Positions 24,890 to 33,207 of a stretch of 64,000 nucleotides of DNA are shown one piece after another. Origin of the DNA: AC-56 sp963702195 (lineage in GTDB: Bacteria > Actinomycetota > Thermoleophilia > Solirubrobacterales > 70-9); the NCBI GenBank assembly GCA_963702195.1, contig OY969725.1, forward strand, positions 1,612,001-1,676,000, written 5' to 3'. A program made the translations under genes and the position numbers. The notes beneath the pieces are model-generated. The model was not told where the DNA came from. It saw nothing but the letters and a program-made list of their open reading frames with translations, and did no database searches. Positions within the stretch are counted from its first letter, which is position 1. Every line of letters starts with the position of its first letter.

Positions 24890-26169
24890 GCGATCGAACC
24901 GTCCGCGGCGGCGTCGTGGTGACCGGGACCGAGGTTCTCACCGGCCGGATCACCGATCGCAATGGTCCCTGGATCGCCGAGCGGCTGGGCGAGTTGGGCG
25001 TCGAGGTCTCGCACATCGTGTGCGTCGGCGATCGCAAGCCGGACCTGGAGGGCGCGCTGCGGTTCCTGGCCGATCTGGGTGTCGAGCTGATCGTGACCAG
25101 CGGCGGGCTGGGCCCCACGGCGGATGACCTCACCGCCGAGGTCGTCGCCGATTTCGCGGGGCGGAAGCTCGTCCTCGACACCGAGATGGAGGAGCGGATC
25201 GCGGAGATCCTCGCCGGCTTCGCGCGGCGGCTCCGCTTCGACCCCGAGGCCCTGCGCGAGGCGAATCGCAAGCAGGCGATGGTGCCAGAGGGAGCCACGC
25301 CGCTCGACCCGGCGGGCACGGCTCCGGGACTGGTGGTTCCCACCAGCGGGCCGACCATCGTCGTGCTCCCGGGGCCGCCGAGAGAGCTCCAGTCGATGTG
25401 GCCCGCGGCGCTCGAGACCGCCGACGTAGGCCGGGTGCTCGACCGGGCCACGCCGTATCGAACCGACACGATGCGGATCTTCGGCATCCCGGAGTCCGAG
25501 CTGGCGAAGAGCCTGCGCGAGATCGAGCAGGAGGTCGATCTCGCGCCCCTGGAGATCACGACCTGCCTGCGGCGCGCGGAGCTCGAGATCGACGTCCGCT
25601 ATCGCGAGGGGGCCGCGCCCGTGGCCCAGCGGCTGATGGACGAGCTTGCCAAGCGCCATTCGCGGTACGTGTTCAGCAGGGACGGATCCACGATCGACCA
25701 GCAGATCGCCGGGCTGCTCGCCGGGACGCGAATCGGGCTCGCCGAGTCCTGCACGGCCGGCCTGCTGGCCGCGCGCCTGACCGAGATCCCCGGCTCCTCG
25801 GACTACGTCGCGGGTGGAGTCGTCGCCTACTCGAACGAGGCGAAGGTGGACCTGCTGGGAGTCCGAGAGGAGCTGATCGAGCGCCACGGCGCCGTTTCGC
25901 CCGACGTGGCGGAGGCGATGGCCGACGGCGCCCTGGCGCGGTTCGACGCCGAGCTCGGCATCGGCGTCACGGGGATCGCCGGCCCTGGCGGCGGGACCGA
26001 GGACAAGCCGGTCGGCTACGTGTGCATCTGCGTCAAGCGCTCAGATGGCGAGATGATTGCCCGCGACGTGGTGTTGCCCGGTGATCGGGCGGAGATCCGC
26101 GACCGCTCGACGACCCTGGCCATGCACCTACTGCGCCGTCTGCTGCTGGGCGAGGACTTCCCGCTGTGA
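24880..26169 (+). CDS. cinA: CinA-family protein (ADP-ribose pyrophosphatase / nicotinamide-nucleotide amidase)
   Basis: 429 residues with both CinA parts. The N-terminal MoCF-like domain (VVTGTEVLTGRITDRNGPWIAERL, TSGGLGPTADDLT, LPGPPRELQSMW) acts on ADP-ribose-type compounds. The C-terminal PncC-type deamidase domain has AESCTAGLLAARLTEIPGSS and GVTGIAGPGGGTEDKPVG and recycles NMN to NAMN. The ATG overlaps the rodZ-like stop by 10 nt. cinA near recA is a classic arrangement; here recA is 1.7 kb downstream beyond a minus-strand hydrolase. Confidence 0.95.
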   Translation: MPVGDRTVRGGVVVTGTEVLTGRITDRNGPWIAERLGELGVEVSHIVCVGDRKPDLEGALRFLADLGVELIVTSGGLGPTADDLTAEVVADFAGRKLVLDTEMEERIAEILAGFARRLRFDPEALREANRKQAMVPEGATPLDPAGTAPGLVVPTSGPTIVVLPGPPRELQSMWPAALETADVGRVLDRATPYRTDTMRIFGIPESELAKSLREIEQEVDLAPLEITTCLRRAELEIDVRYREGAAPVAQRLMDELAKRHSRYVFSRDGSTIDQQIAGLLAGTRIGLAESCTAGLLAARLTEIPGSSDYVAGGVVAYSNEAKVDLLGVREELIERHGAVSPDVAEAMADGALARFDAELGIGVTGIAGPGGGTEDKPVGYVCICVKRSDGEMIARDVVLPGDRAEIRDRSTTLAMHLLRRLLLGEDFPL

Positions 26170-26173
26170 TGCG

Positions 26174-26189
26174 CTCGATTGAAATCGAG
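26174..26189. terminator. Short hairpin after cinA
   Basis: CTCGATT and AATCGAG form a perfect 7-bp stem with a 2-nt spacer, just after the cinA stop. No T-run follows, so termination is only possible. Confidence 0.3.
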
Positions 26190-26230
26190 TGAAGGCAGTC
26201 CGCGTAGCGAGTGGCGGATTCGTTCGGTCC

Positions 26231-26277
26231 GCGAGCGGCAGCAAATCCACCTATACGGTTGATTATCTGCCGCTCGC
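26231..26277. terminator. 11-bp inverted repeat between cinA and the convergent hydrolase
   Basis: GCGAGCGGCAG (26231-26241) and CTGCCGCTCGC (26267-26277) are perfectly complementary. They enclose a 25-nt AT-richer loop, unusual against the GC-rich surroundings. It is placed between convergent genes, so termination is plausible; a REP-like repeat is the alternative. Confidence 0.45.
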
Positions 26278-26339
26278 CGCCGAAAGTCGGGCCCCGGGGG
26301 CGGCTGCCCGCGCGACGGTCAGTGGCAGCGCCGAGTGCG

Positions 26340-27218
26340 CTAGCCGCTGCCGGAGAGCCATTTGCGTGTGCGCTCGACGACCAGGTCCGGCTTCTCGTTG
26401 ACGATGAAGTGGCCCGAGTCGGGCACGAGCTCCACCTGCATTTCGTCGGCGAACGGCTCGTAGCCGGGCAGGAGCTTCGTGCTGACGTAGCGATCCCGAG
26501 CGCCGAACAGGAGAAGCGTGGGCACCGTGAGTCGCTCACGGCGCCAGCGGCCGCTCACTCCCTCTCGCACCGCGCGCTGGTAGTAGCGGTAGAGCTTCAC
26601 GATCGCGTCCGCCCGCTCCGGCTCCCGGAAGCTGTCGGTGTAGAGATCGAGCTCTTCCTCAGTGAACGGGGTCCCGACGTTGCCGCTGCCCAGAATGCGC
26701 CGGGCGATCCACGGCCGCTCGAGCACGAGGCGGCCGACCCCGGGTGTGGCGATCACCCACGTGTACCAGCTCCTCCACAGCTCGACAATGACTCCAGGCG
26801 ACAGGCGTGACCACGGGTGGGGCGCGTTGCACACCACCATCCGATCGACGCGCTCGGGGTGCAGGATCCCCAAGAGGAGAGCCGTCCAGCCGCCCCAGTC
26901 GTGTCCGACGACGTGCACTCGCTCGAGCTCGAGCGAGTCGAGCAGCGCCACCTGGTCGGCGGCGAAGGTCTCGCCGTCGTAGCCGTGGCCCGGCGCCTCC
27001 GTCCAGCCGAAGCCCCGCAGGTCGGGCGCGAGCAGCCGGTACTCGCCGCCGAGGGCGGCCATCGCCCGCCGCCACATGTACCAGTGCTGGGGCCAGCCGT
27101 GGAGGAGCAAGACAGGCGGCGCATCCGGCGCTCCCGCCTCCGCGACGTGAATGCGGATCCCGTTCGCGTCGACGAAGCGGTGCTCGACTCCCTCGACCGC
27201 GGGTATTTCGTCTGGCAT
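26340..27218 (-). CDS. Alpha/beta hydrolase, epoxide-hydrolase-like
   Basis: 292 residues. The oxyanion motif HGWPQHW, the nucleophile-elbow Asp in VGHDWGGWT and the catalytic His in PDSGHFI fit epoxide hydrolases or haloalkane-dehalogenase relatives, with the acid in FGARDRY. ATG 27218 is preferred to the upstream in-frame ATG at 27371. Reasons: the first 51 codons upstream lack family similarity and lie over the thpR start, and a TAGATT -10 box ends 7 nt before 27218. Substrate unknown. It is divergent from the thpR-recA operon. Confidence 0.88.
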   Translation of the reverse strand: MPDEIPAVEGVEHRFVDANGIRIHVAEAGAPDAPPVLLLHGWPQHWYMWRRAMAALGGEYRLLAPDLRGFGWTEAPGHGYDGETFAADQVALLDSLELERVHVVGHDWGGWTALLLGILHPERVDRMVVCNAPHPWSRLSPGVIVELWRSWYTWVIATPGVGRLVLERPWIARRILGSGNVGTPFTEEELDLYTDSFREPERADAIVKLYRYYQRAVREGVSGRWRRERLTVPTLLLFGARDRYVSTKLLPGYEPFADEMQVELVPDSGHFIVNEKPDLVVERTRKWLSGSG

Positions 27219-27225
27219 ACGGCGC

Positions 27226-27231
27226 AATCTA
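27226..27231 (-). promoter_or_regulatory. -10 element for the epoxide-hydrolase-like gene (leaderless)
   Basis: TAGATT on the minus strand, 7 nt before the ATG at 27218. It lies back to back with the thpR promoter. Confidence 0.5.
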
Positions 27232-27268
27232 TTTGCGAAGGAGTGGCATCGGGTGATTCGACACGGCC

Positions 27269-27274
27269 TACGGT
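27269..27274 (+). promoter_or_regulatory. -10 element for the thpR-recA operon
   Basis: TACGGT lies 9 nt before the thpR ATG. I see no SOS (LexA) operator nearby, which is notable for a promoter that would feed recA. Confidence 0.4.
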
Positions 27275-27283
27275 GAGGGGCAG

Positions 27284-27901
27284 ATGGCGAAGGAGCGGCT
27301 GAAGAGCCCGCGGGCGCGCCTGTTCGTGGCGCTCGATCCACCCGACCGCGTCCGCATGGGCCTCGAGGCATGGCAGGCGCGGGCGCTGAGCGACCCGGCG
27401 CTGCGTCCGGTGAACCCCGCGGCCCTCCACGTCACGCTGTGCTTCCTGAGCTATCACCCGGAGCGCGCCATCGAGAGCATCGCGTCCGTGGTCACGGGGG
27501 TGGAGGCGCGGCAGGTCGAGATCCGGTTCGAGACAGATCCGGTCCCGGTGCCGTCCAAGCGCCCGCGCCTGTTCGCGGTGGAGGGCGTGAGCCCGTCCGG
27601 CTCGGCGCTCCAGGCGGAGCTCTCCGATCGGCTGATGGAGGCGCGCTTCTACAAGCCGGAGAAGCGCGAGTTCTGGACCCACGTGACCGTGGCCCGGGTG
27701 CGCTCCGAGCGGGGATCTCGCGCTCGGAGCAGGCGCGGGAAGCCCATGCGGGTCTCCTCAGCGCCGGAGGCGCTTCCGGCCGAGCTCACCCAGCCCTTCG
27801 AAGCCTCTCGATTGGCGCTTTATCGCTCGTATTTGCGGCCTTCCGGCGCCGAATACGTCCGACTGGCCGAGTTGAATCTGACGCTGGCAGAAGAAAGGTG
27901 A
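27284..27901 (+). CDS. thpR: RNA 2',3'-cyclic phosphodiesterase (2'-5' RNA ligase family)
   Basis: 205 residues. A 2H-phosphoesterase with both catalytic tetrapeptides: HVTLCF (about residue 47) and HVTVAR (about residue 126). It opens 2',3'-cyclic phosphates at RNA ends and can ligate tRNA halves in vitro. The RLFVALDPPDRV start is typical. The stop codon shares one base with the recA ATG, so the two genes are translationally coupled. thpR-recA adjacency recurs in actinobacteria. Confidence 0.93.
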   Translation: MAKERLKSPRARLFVALDPPDRVRMGLEAWQARALSDPALRPVNPAALHVTLCFLSYHPERAIESIASVVTGVEARQVEIRFETDPVPVPSKRPRLFAVEGVSPSGSALQAELSDRLMEARFYKPEKREFWTHVTVARVRSERGSRARSRRGKPMRVSSAPEALPAELTQPFEASRLALYRSYLRPSGAEYVRLAELNLTLAEER

Positions 27902-29046
27902 TGAAGAAGATGGCACAGGAGAAGAAGGCGAACTTGAAGGCAGCGGACAAGGCCGCTGACAAGGAGGCGAAGGCGAAGGACGCGGCGCTGCAGGCGGCCA
28001 AGGCCCAGATCGAGCGCGAGTTCGGACAGGGCTCGCTGATGCGACTGGGCGACCAGGACGCGATCCAGGTCGAGACGATTCCAACCGGAGCGCTCTCCCT
28101 GGACCTCGCGCTCGGAGTCGGAGGAGTGCCGCGCGGGCGGATCGTCGAGATCTTCGGTCCCGAGTCGTCGGGGAAGACGACGCTCGTCTACCACATCATC
28201 GCCGAGGCCCAGGCACGCGGCGGGATCTGCGCGTTCGTCGACACCGAGCACGCGATCGATCCCATCTACGCCCGCCGGATCGGCGTGGACGTGGACGAGC
28301 TGCTGGTCTCCCAGCCCGACTACGGCGAGCAGGCGCTCGAGATCGTGGACGTGCTGGTCCGCTCCGGCGCCGTCGACCTGGTCGCGATCGACTCCGTTGC
28401 GGCGCTCACGCCCCGGGTCGAGCTCGAGGGACAGATGGGGGAGACCCAGGTAGGTCTGCAGGCACGCCTGATGTCGCAGGCGCTGCGCAAGCTGACCGGC
28501 AACCTCAGTCGCGCCAACACGATCTGCGTTTTCACCAACCAGATCCGCGAGAAGATCGGCGTCAGCTTCGGCTCGCCGGAGACCCAGCCCGGCGGCCGGG
28601 CGCTGAAGTTCTATTCCTCGCAGCGCCTGGACATCCGCCGCATCGAGACCCTCAAGGAGGGCACCGAGGCTGTCGGCAACCGGGTTCGGGTGAAGGTCGT
28701 CAAGAACAAGGTCGCGGCGCCGTTCAAGCAGGCCGAGTTCGACATCGAGTACGGCGTGGGGATCTCCAACGAGGGCTGCCTCCTCGACCTGGCGCTCGAG
28801 CACGACCTGGTCTCCAAGTCGGGATCGTTCTTCTCATATGGAGAGTTGAGGTTGGGTCAGGGGCGCAACAACACGAAGCAGTTCCTTGCCGAAAACCCCG
28901 AGACCGCCGGCGAGATCCAGGCAAAGCTGTTCGAGATCCTCGAGATCGAGCGGCCGGCCAGCCCTGCCTCGGCCCCTGCGGAGCCGACCCCGATCGAGGA
29001 TGTGTCGGGCGAGGGCAAGGCCGAGGAGGAGCGGAAGGCCGCGTAG
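27901..29046 (+). CDS. recA: Recombinase RecA
   Basis: 381 residues. An ATP-dependent strand-exchange and SOS co-protease filament protein. The Walker A motif GPESSGKT is at residues 86-93. The FVDTEHAID and VAIDSVAALTPR (Walker B) segments, loop L1 and the FTNQIREKIGVSFGSPETQPGG loop L2 are all intact. The N-terminus has an extra Lys/Ala-rich extension of about 30 residues before the core, and an acidic/proline tail ends the protein. No intein is present. recX follows 17 nt after the stop. Confidence 0.98.
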   Translation: MKKMAQEKKANLKAADKAADKEAKAKDAALQAAKAQIEREFGQGSLMRLGDQDAIQVETIPTGALSLDLALGVGGVPRGRIVEIFGPESSGKTTLVYHIIAEAQARGGICAFVDTEHAIDPIYARRIGVDVDELLVSQPDYGEQALEIVDVLVRSGAVDLVAIDSVAALTPRVELEGQMGETQVGLQARLMSQALRKLTGNLSRANTICVFTNQIREKIGVSFGSPETQPGGRALKFYSSQRLDIRRIETLKEGTEAVGNRVRVKVVKNKVAAPFKQAEFDIEYGVGISNEGCLLDLALEHDLVSKSGSFFSYGELRLGQGRNNTKQFLAENPETAGEIQAKLFEILEIERPASPASAPAEPTPIEDVSGEGKAEEERKAA

Positions 29047-29063
29047 CGCGCGCGGGAACGCCG

Positions 29064-29519
29064 ATGGCGGAGACGGATGCTTTCGAGGCTGCGCTCGGCG
29101 CGCTCGACCGCAAGGAGCGGACTGCCCAGGAGCTGGCCCTGTGGCTGAAGGGCCGCGGGTTTGGCCTGGACGAGATCGAGGCGGCGCTGAGGCGCCTGTT
29201 CGAGACGGGGGTTGTGGACGACGAGCGATTCGCGCGCAGCTACGCCGAGGACAAGCGAGAGCTGTCGGGCTGGGGCCCGGAGCGGATTCGCGAGGCGCTG
29301 CTGCGGCGCGGCGTCCCGATCGACGCGATCGAGGCGGCCCTGGCATCGGATTCCCATGGCGACCAGCTCGGGCGCGCCCGGGAGATTCTCATTCGCCGGG
29401 CGCGTCCGCTGGAAGACAGCGCGGATCGCCAGCGCGCGCTCGAGTACCTCGCCCGGCGCGGCTACGACTACGAGATCGCCTACGAGGCGGTGCGAAGCGC
29501 CTCCGGCGTTGCGGAGTAG
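29064..29519 (+). CDS. recX: Regulatory protein RecX
   Basis: 151 residues. RecX caps RecA filaments and inhibits their growth. Three-helix RecX repeats are visible: ALGALDRKERTAQELALWLKGRGF, then VVDDERFARSYAEDKRELSGWGPERIREAL (the signature block), then a final GYDYEIAYEAV repeat. Placement right after recA is diagnostic. A hairpin follows the stop codon. Confidence 0.93.
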   Translation: MAETDAFEAALGALDRKERTAQELALWLKGRGFGLDEIEAALRRLFETGVVDDERFARSYAEDKRELSGWGPERIREALLRRGVPIDAIEAALASDSHGDQLGRAREILIRRARPLEDSADRQRALEYLARRGYDYEIAYEAVRSASGVAE

Positions 29520-29535
29520 GCACTTCAACGAACCA

Positions 29536-29555
29536 GGGCACGTAAGAGGGTGCCC
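29536..29555 (+). terminator. Hairpin downstream of recX
   Basis: GGGCAC (29536-29541) pairs with GTGCCC (29550-29555) around an 8-nt loop, 16 nt after the recX stop. A C-rich rather than T-rich run follows, so efficiency is uncertain. Confidence 0.4.
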
Positions 29556-29583
29556 CCCTGTTGCTTGCCGCTCCGCGCCCGGC

Positions 29584-29612
29584 TTGCCAGATCCGCCGCG
29601 CAGGACTACGAT
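29584..29612 (+). promoter_or_regulatory. Primary-sigma-type promoter upstream of rny
   Basis: TTGCCA (29584-29589), a 17-nt spacer and TACGAT (29607-29612) form a good -35/-10 pair. A start near 29619 would give a leader of about 240 nt before the rny ATG. The 338 bases between recX and rny hold this promoter, the recX hairpin and the palindrome at 29826. I see no convincing gene in them. Confidence 0.55.
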
Positions 29613-29825
29613 GCCTGAAGCGACCGACGGTCGCGTGATGACGCGAATGACCAGCTATTTCGAGCTTCTGACGACTACCGAGCGAATGAGACTTCAGCCG
29701 CAACCAGACATGGGGAGGCTTCGCACCTAGAGCGTCCGCCCTCGGGGCGATAGCGGGCATGCGCTTCTCGCGCGCCGCCGGTCGAGGATGCGCCCTTCTG
29801 CGCGTTCGACCGATAGGCAACCAGG

Positions 29826-29845
29826 TCGGCCGTACGTACGGCCGA
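29826..29845. promoter_or_regulatory. Perfect 20-bp palindrome next to the rny ribosome site
   Basis: TCGGCCGTACGTACGGCCGA is fully symmetric. As RNA it would fold into an 8-bp stem with an ACGT loop whose 3' arm abuts the rny Shine-Dalgarno sequence AGGGAAGG. As DNA it would suit a dimeric repressor. Either reading points to control of RNase Y synthesis. Confidence 0.6.
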
Positions 29846-29857
29846 GGGAAGGTGGCG

Positions 29858-31267
29858 ATGGAGATACGCGCGCTGTTGCAACCCTGGCGACGGCCGGCGC
29901 CCTCCGGCGACGATGGCGGTGAGCGGACCGCGGGGAGGGGGACCGGCGACGAGCTGCAGGCTCGGCGCGCCGAGATCGCACGTATGGAGGAGCGCGCCCT
30001 GCGGGAGGCCGAATCCCTGGAGCTCCAGCGAGCCGACGTCGAGCGGCGGCTCCAGACGATCGAGGACCGTGAGCGCAACGTGGAGCAACAGTCCGAGGAG
30101 CTCAAGCGCGCCAAGCGCGTCCAGAGACGTGAGCTGGAGCGGATCTCGGGCCTGAGCTCGGCCCAGGCCAAGCACATTCTCGTGGCGGACATCGAGCAGG
30201 AGGCGCGCCACCAGGCGGCGCTGCGGCTGCAGGAGATCGAGCGGGAGACTCGACACGAGGCGGAGCGGCGGGCCCGGAACATCCTGTCGGTCGCCATGCA
30301 GCGGCTCGCGGCCCAGCATGCCGGCGACAACACGACCCGGCTCGTGGAGCTGCCCAGCGACGAGATGAAGGGCAGGATCATCGGCCGCGACGGGCGCAAC
30401 ATCCGGGCACTGGAGAAGCTCACCGGCGTCGACGTGATCATCGACGAGACGCCATCCGCCGTGATGCTGTCGAGCTTCGACGGCGTCAGGCGGGAGATCG
30501 CCCGCATCACTCTGGAGCGCCTGATCGCCGACGGCCGCATCCACCCGGCCCTGATCGAGGAGACCTACGAGCAGGCCAAGGCGCAGCTCGACGAGCGGAT
30601 CGTCGAAGAGGGGGAGCGGGCGATGCTCGAGGCACGGGTGCACGGGCTCGACCCCGAGCTCGTGAAGCTGCTCGGCAAGCTCAAGTTCCGTACGAGCTAT
30701 GGACAGAATGTGCTCGACCACCTGATCGAGTGCTCTGAGCTCGCCGGGCTGATCGCCGCCGAGCTCGGCGCGTCGGTCGAGACGGCGCGCCGCGCGGCCC
30801 TGCTCCACGACATCGGCAAGGCGGTGAGCCACGAGATCGAGGGCCCGCACGCCCAGGTCGGCGCGCGCATCGCGCAGCGCCACGGTGAGCCTGAGGCGGT
30901 CACCCACGCGATGGAGGCGCACCACAACGAGGTCGAGCCGCGAACGGTCGAGGCCGTGATCGTGCAGACCGCGGATTCGCTGTCGGGCGCGCGGCCCGGG
31001 GCCCGCGGGGACTCGCTCGAGGAGTACGTCGAGCGGCTGCGGGAGCTCGAGGAGATCGCCAGGCGCCAGGAGGGTGTCGAGCGGGTCTACGCGATGCGGG
31101 CAGGGCGCGAGATCCGGGTCATCGTCGACCCCGGGAAGGTGGACGACGAGCGCGCAGCGCTGATCTCGCACGAGATCGCCGCGGCCATCGAGCGGGAGCT
31201 CGAGTACCCCGGCCAGGTGAAGATCACGGTGATCCGCGAGAGCCGAGCGACGGCCTATGCGAGCTGA
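29858..31267 (+). CDS. rny: Ribonuclease Y lacking the usual membrane anchor
   Basis: 469 residues. An endoribonuclease that initiates mRNA decay. A long coiled coil (about residues 30-150) is followed by a KH domain (MKGRIIGRDGRNIRALEKLTG) and an HD domain with catalytic H317-D318 in LLHDIGKAVSHE. The C-terminus (YPGQVKITVIRE) is typical. Unlike most family members, the N-terminus has no hydrophobic segment. Extending upstream in frame to 29759 does not add one either, so the enzyme appears soluble. ATG 29858 is chosen for its Shine-Dalgarno sequence AGGGAAGG. Confidence 0.92.
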   Translation: MEIRALLQPWRRPAPSGDDGGERTAGRGTGDELQARRAEIARMEERALREAESLELQRADVERRLQTIEDRERNVEQQSEELKRAKRVQRRELERISGLSSAQAKHILVADIEQEARHQAALRLQEIERETRHEAERRARNILSVAMQRLAAQHAGDNTTRLVELPSDEMKGRIIGRDGRNIRALEKLTGVDVIIDETPSAVMLSSFDGVRREIARITLERLIADGRIHPALIEETYEQAKAQLDERIVEEGERAMLEARVHGLDPELVKLLGKLKFRTSYGQNVLDHLIECSELAGLIAAELGASVETARRAALLHDIGKAVSHEIEGPHAQVGARIAQRHGEPEAVTHAMEAHHNEVEPRTVEAVIVQTADSLSGARPGARGDSLEEYVERLRELEEIARRQEGVERVYAMRAGREIRVIVDPGKVDDERAALISHEIAAAIERELEYPGQVKITVIRESRATAYAS

Positions 31268-31295
31268 GCCGGACGCACAGCGAGTGGCGAGCGCT

Positions 31296-31301
31296 TAGGA
31301 T
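31296..31301 (+). promoter_or_regulatory. -10 element for the cupredoxin gene
   Basis: TAGGAT lies 10 nt before the ATG at 31312, giving a very short leader. Confidence 0.45.
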
Positions 31302-31311
31302 TCCCCGCCGC

Positions 31312-31848
31312 ATGGACAAGACCCTCTTCTTCGTCTTCGGAATCACCCTCGTCGTCTCGGCCGTCGGGATAGCCCTCATCGGCCTCAAATTCGAGAACTT
31401 CCCGTCCAACCGGGGCGTCCTCGCGGGCGTGATCACCTACTTCGCCGCGCTGGTCGGCGCGACCGCCGTCTTCGCGGTGCTGAACGCGCGCGACGAGCAG
31501 CACGACCAGCAGGCCGAGGCCGCCGCCGAGACGAGCACCACGACCGCCGCGCCGTCCGGAGGCCCGGTGCAGCTCGCGGCGGACCCGAGCCAGATCGCCT
31601 ACACCACGACCTCCCTGCAGGCGAACTCCGGGAACGTGAAGATCGACTTCGACAACCCGAACAACGCCATCCCGCACGACGTGTGCGTCCAGAGCTCCAG
31701 CGGGTCCAATCTCGGCTGCTCCAAGCAGATCACCGGCGGAAAGACCAGCCTCGACCTCAAGAACCTCAAGCCCGGCAGCTACACCTTCTACTGCAGCGTC
31801 GATTCGCACGAGCAGGCCGGGATGAAGGGCACGCTCACCGTCAAGTAG
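31312..31848 (+). CDS. Membrane-anchored cupredoxin (plastocyanin-like)
   Basis: 178 residues. Two N-terminal membrane helices (about residues 5-25 and 38-58) and a Thr/Ala-rich linker lead to a copper domain. The type-1 copper ligands are visible: His in NAIPHDVC, then Cys, His and Met in FYCSVDSHEQAGMKG. The domain faces the outside and could pass electrons to the cytochrome c oxidase encoded at 52687-56209. The redox partner is inferred, not shown. The fold matches plastocyanin/azurin-family proteins common in actinobacteria. Confidence 0.87.
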   Translation: MDKTLFFVFGITLVVSAVGIALIGLKFENFPSNRGVLAGVITYFAALVGATAVFAVLNARDEQHDQQAEAAAETSTTTAAPSGGPVQLAADPSQIAYTTTSLQANSGNVKIDFDNPNNAIPHDVCVQSSSGSNLGCSKQITGGKTSLDLKNLKPGSYTFYCSVDSHEQAGMKGTLTVK

Positions 31849-31874
31849 ATCGCCGCCATTTGCGGCTCACGACC

Positions 31875-31880
31875 TAATAT
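31875..31880 (+). promoter_or_regulatory. -10 element for miaB (leaderless)
   Basis: TAATAT lies 7 nt before the miaB ATG, the best match in this set. No Shine-Dalgarno sequence is present, in keeping with leaderless translation. Confidence 0.55.
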
Positions 31881-31887
31881 CTGGGCG

Positions 31888-33207
31888 ATGGCCCGTTACC
31901 ACGTCACCACCTTCGGGTGCCAGATGAACGAGCACGACTCCGAGCGCATGAAGGGCATGCTCGAGGCACTGGGCTATGAGGAGGCGAAGGGGCGATCGGA
32001 CGCCGACCTGATCCTGTTCAACACCTGCTCGATCCGCGAGTCCGCGGACAACCGGTTCATCGCCCACCTCGGCGAGGCCAAGCGCCTCAAGTCCGAGGAC
32101 CCGGAGCGGGTGGTGGGCGTCGGCGGCTGCTGGGCCCAGTCGGTCAAGGACGAGGTCTTCGAGCGGTTCCCCTTCGTCGACGTCGCCTTCGGGCCGGGGC
32201 AGATCCACAGGCTGGCGGAGTTCCTGACGCAGGACTCGCTGACGGCACAGGGCTACTTCGACTTCGAGGACTTCTCGGGTCACCTGCCGGCAAAGCGCGC
32301 CCGCGAGTTCCAGGCGTGGGTGCAGATCTCCGTGGGCTGCAACTGTCGCTGTGCCTACTGCATCGTCCCTCAGACCCGTGGGCGCGAGGTGAGCCGCAAT
32401 CCGGATGAGCTGATCGGTGAGATCGAGGCGCTCGCCGCCGACGGCGTGCGCGAGGTGACGTTGCTCGGCCAGAACGTCAACAGCTACGGGCGCGATCTGC
32501 CGAAGGCCGGCCGGATCACGTTTGCGGAGCTTCTGGGGCGCGTCGACGAGATCCACGGGATCGATCGGATCCGCTACACCAGCCCGCACCCGAAGGACAT
32601 CCGCGAGGACGTCATCCGCGCCCACGCGGAGCTTTCCGCACTCTGCCCGCAGATCCACCTGCCGCTTCAGTCGGGCTCCAGCCGCATGCTCAAGGCGATG
32701 CGCCGCACGTATAACCGCGAGCGCTACCTGGACCGGGTCGCGCAGATTCGCGAGCACGTACCCGATTGCGCGCTGACCACCGACATCATCGTCGGCTTTC
32801 CCGGCGAGACCGAGGAGGACTTCGCCGAGACCCTGGAGGTGGTCGACGCGGTCGGATACGACAGCGCCTTCACCTTCATCTTCTCCCCCCGGCGCGGCAC
32901 CGAGGCGGCGGAGATGCTCGATCAGCTGCCGCATCCCGTGAAGCGCGACCGGATGGAGCGCCTCGTCGAGCTCGTCCAGCGGCGCGCCCGCGAGCGGGCG
33001 CAGCGCTTCGTCGGCCGGACCCTCGACGTCCTCGTGGAGGGTCCGAGCCGCACCGATCCGAGCCGCCTCCGCGGCCGTAGCCCGCACAACAAGACGGTCA
33101 ACTTCGACGGCACCGGCCAGCCCGGGGAGCTCATCCAGGTGGAGATCGGGCGCGCCACGTCCACCACACTCGCGGGCCACGAGAAGCTCCTGAGCAGGGT
33201 CCCCTGA
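31888..33207 (+). CDS. miaB: tRNA-2-methylthio-N6-dimethylallyladenosine synthase
   Basis: 439 residues. A radical-SAM enzyme that methylthiolates i6A37 in tRNAs. The N-terminal UPF0004 domain has FGCQMNEHDSERM and the cysteines of the auxiliary cluster (NTCSIRESA, GGCWAQ). The radical-SAM motif CRCAYC lies within GCNCRCAYCIVPQTRG. A C-terminal TRAM domain follows. The MiaA enzyme that makes its i6A substrate is encoded 760 nt downstream, so the pathway is clustered. Confidence 0.97.
   Translation: MARYHVTTFGCQMNEHDSERMKGMLEALGYEEAKGRSDADLILFNTCSIRESADNRFIAHLGEAKRLKSEDPERVVGVGGCWAQSVKDEVFERFPFVDVAFGPGQIHRLAEFLTQDSLTAQGYFDFEDFSGHLPAKRAREFQAWVQISVGCNCRCAYCIVPQTRGREVSRNPDELIGEIEALAADGVREVTLLGQNVNSYGRDLPKAGRITFAELLGRVDEIHGIDRIRYTSPHPKDIREDVIRAHAELSALCPQIHLPLQSGSSRMLKAMRRTYNRERYLDRVAQIREHVPDCALTTDIIVGFPGETEEDFAETLEVVDAVGYDSAFTFIFSPRRGTEAAEMLDQLPHPVKRDRMERLVELVQRRARERAQRFVGRTLDVLVEGPSRTDPSRLRGRSPHNKTVNFDGTGQPGELIQVEIGRATSTTLAGHEKLLSRVP

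Noticed and set aside
27219..27283. Possible SOS (LexA) operator before thpR-recA
   Set aside because: No GAAC-N4-GTTC-like dyad found in the gap between the divergent genes.
29611..29730. 39-codon open frame between recX and rny
   Set aside because: Its ATG overlaps the -10 box of the predicted rny promoter, so it would not be on that transcript; no ribosome site or similarity.
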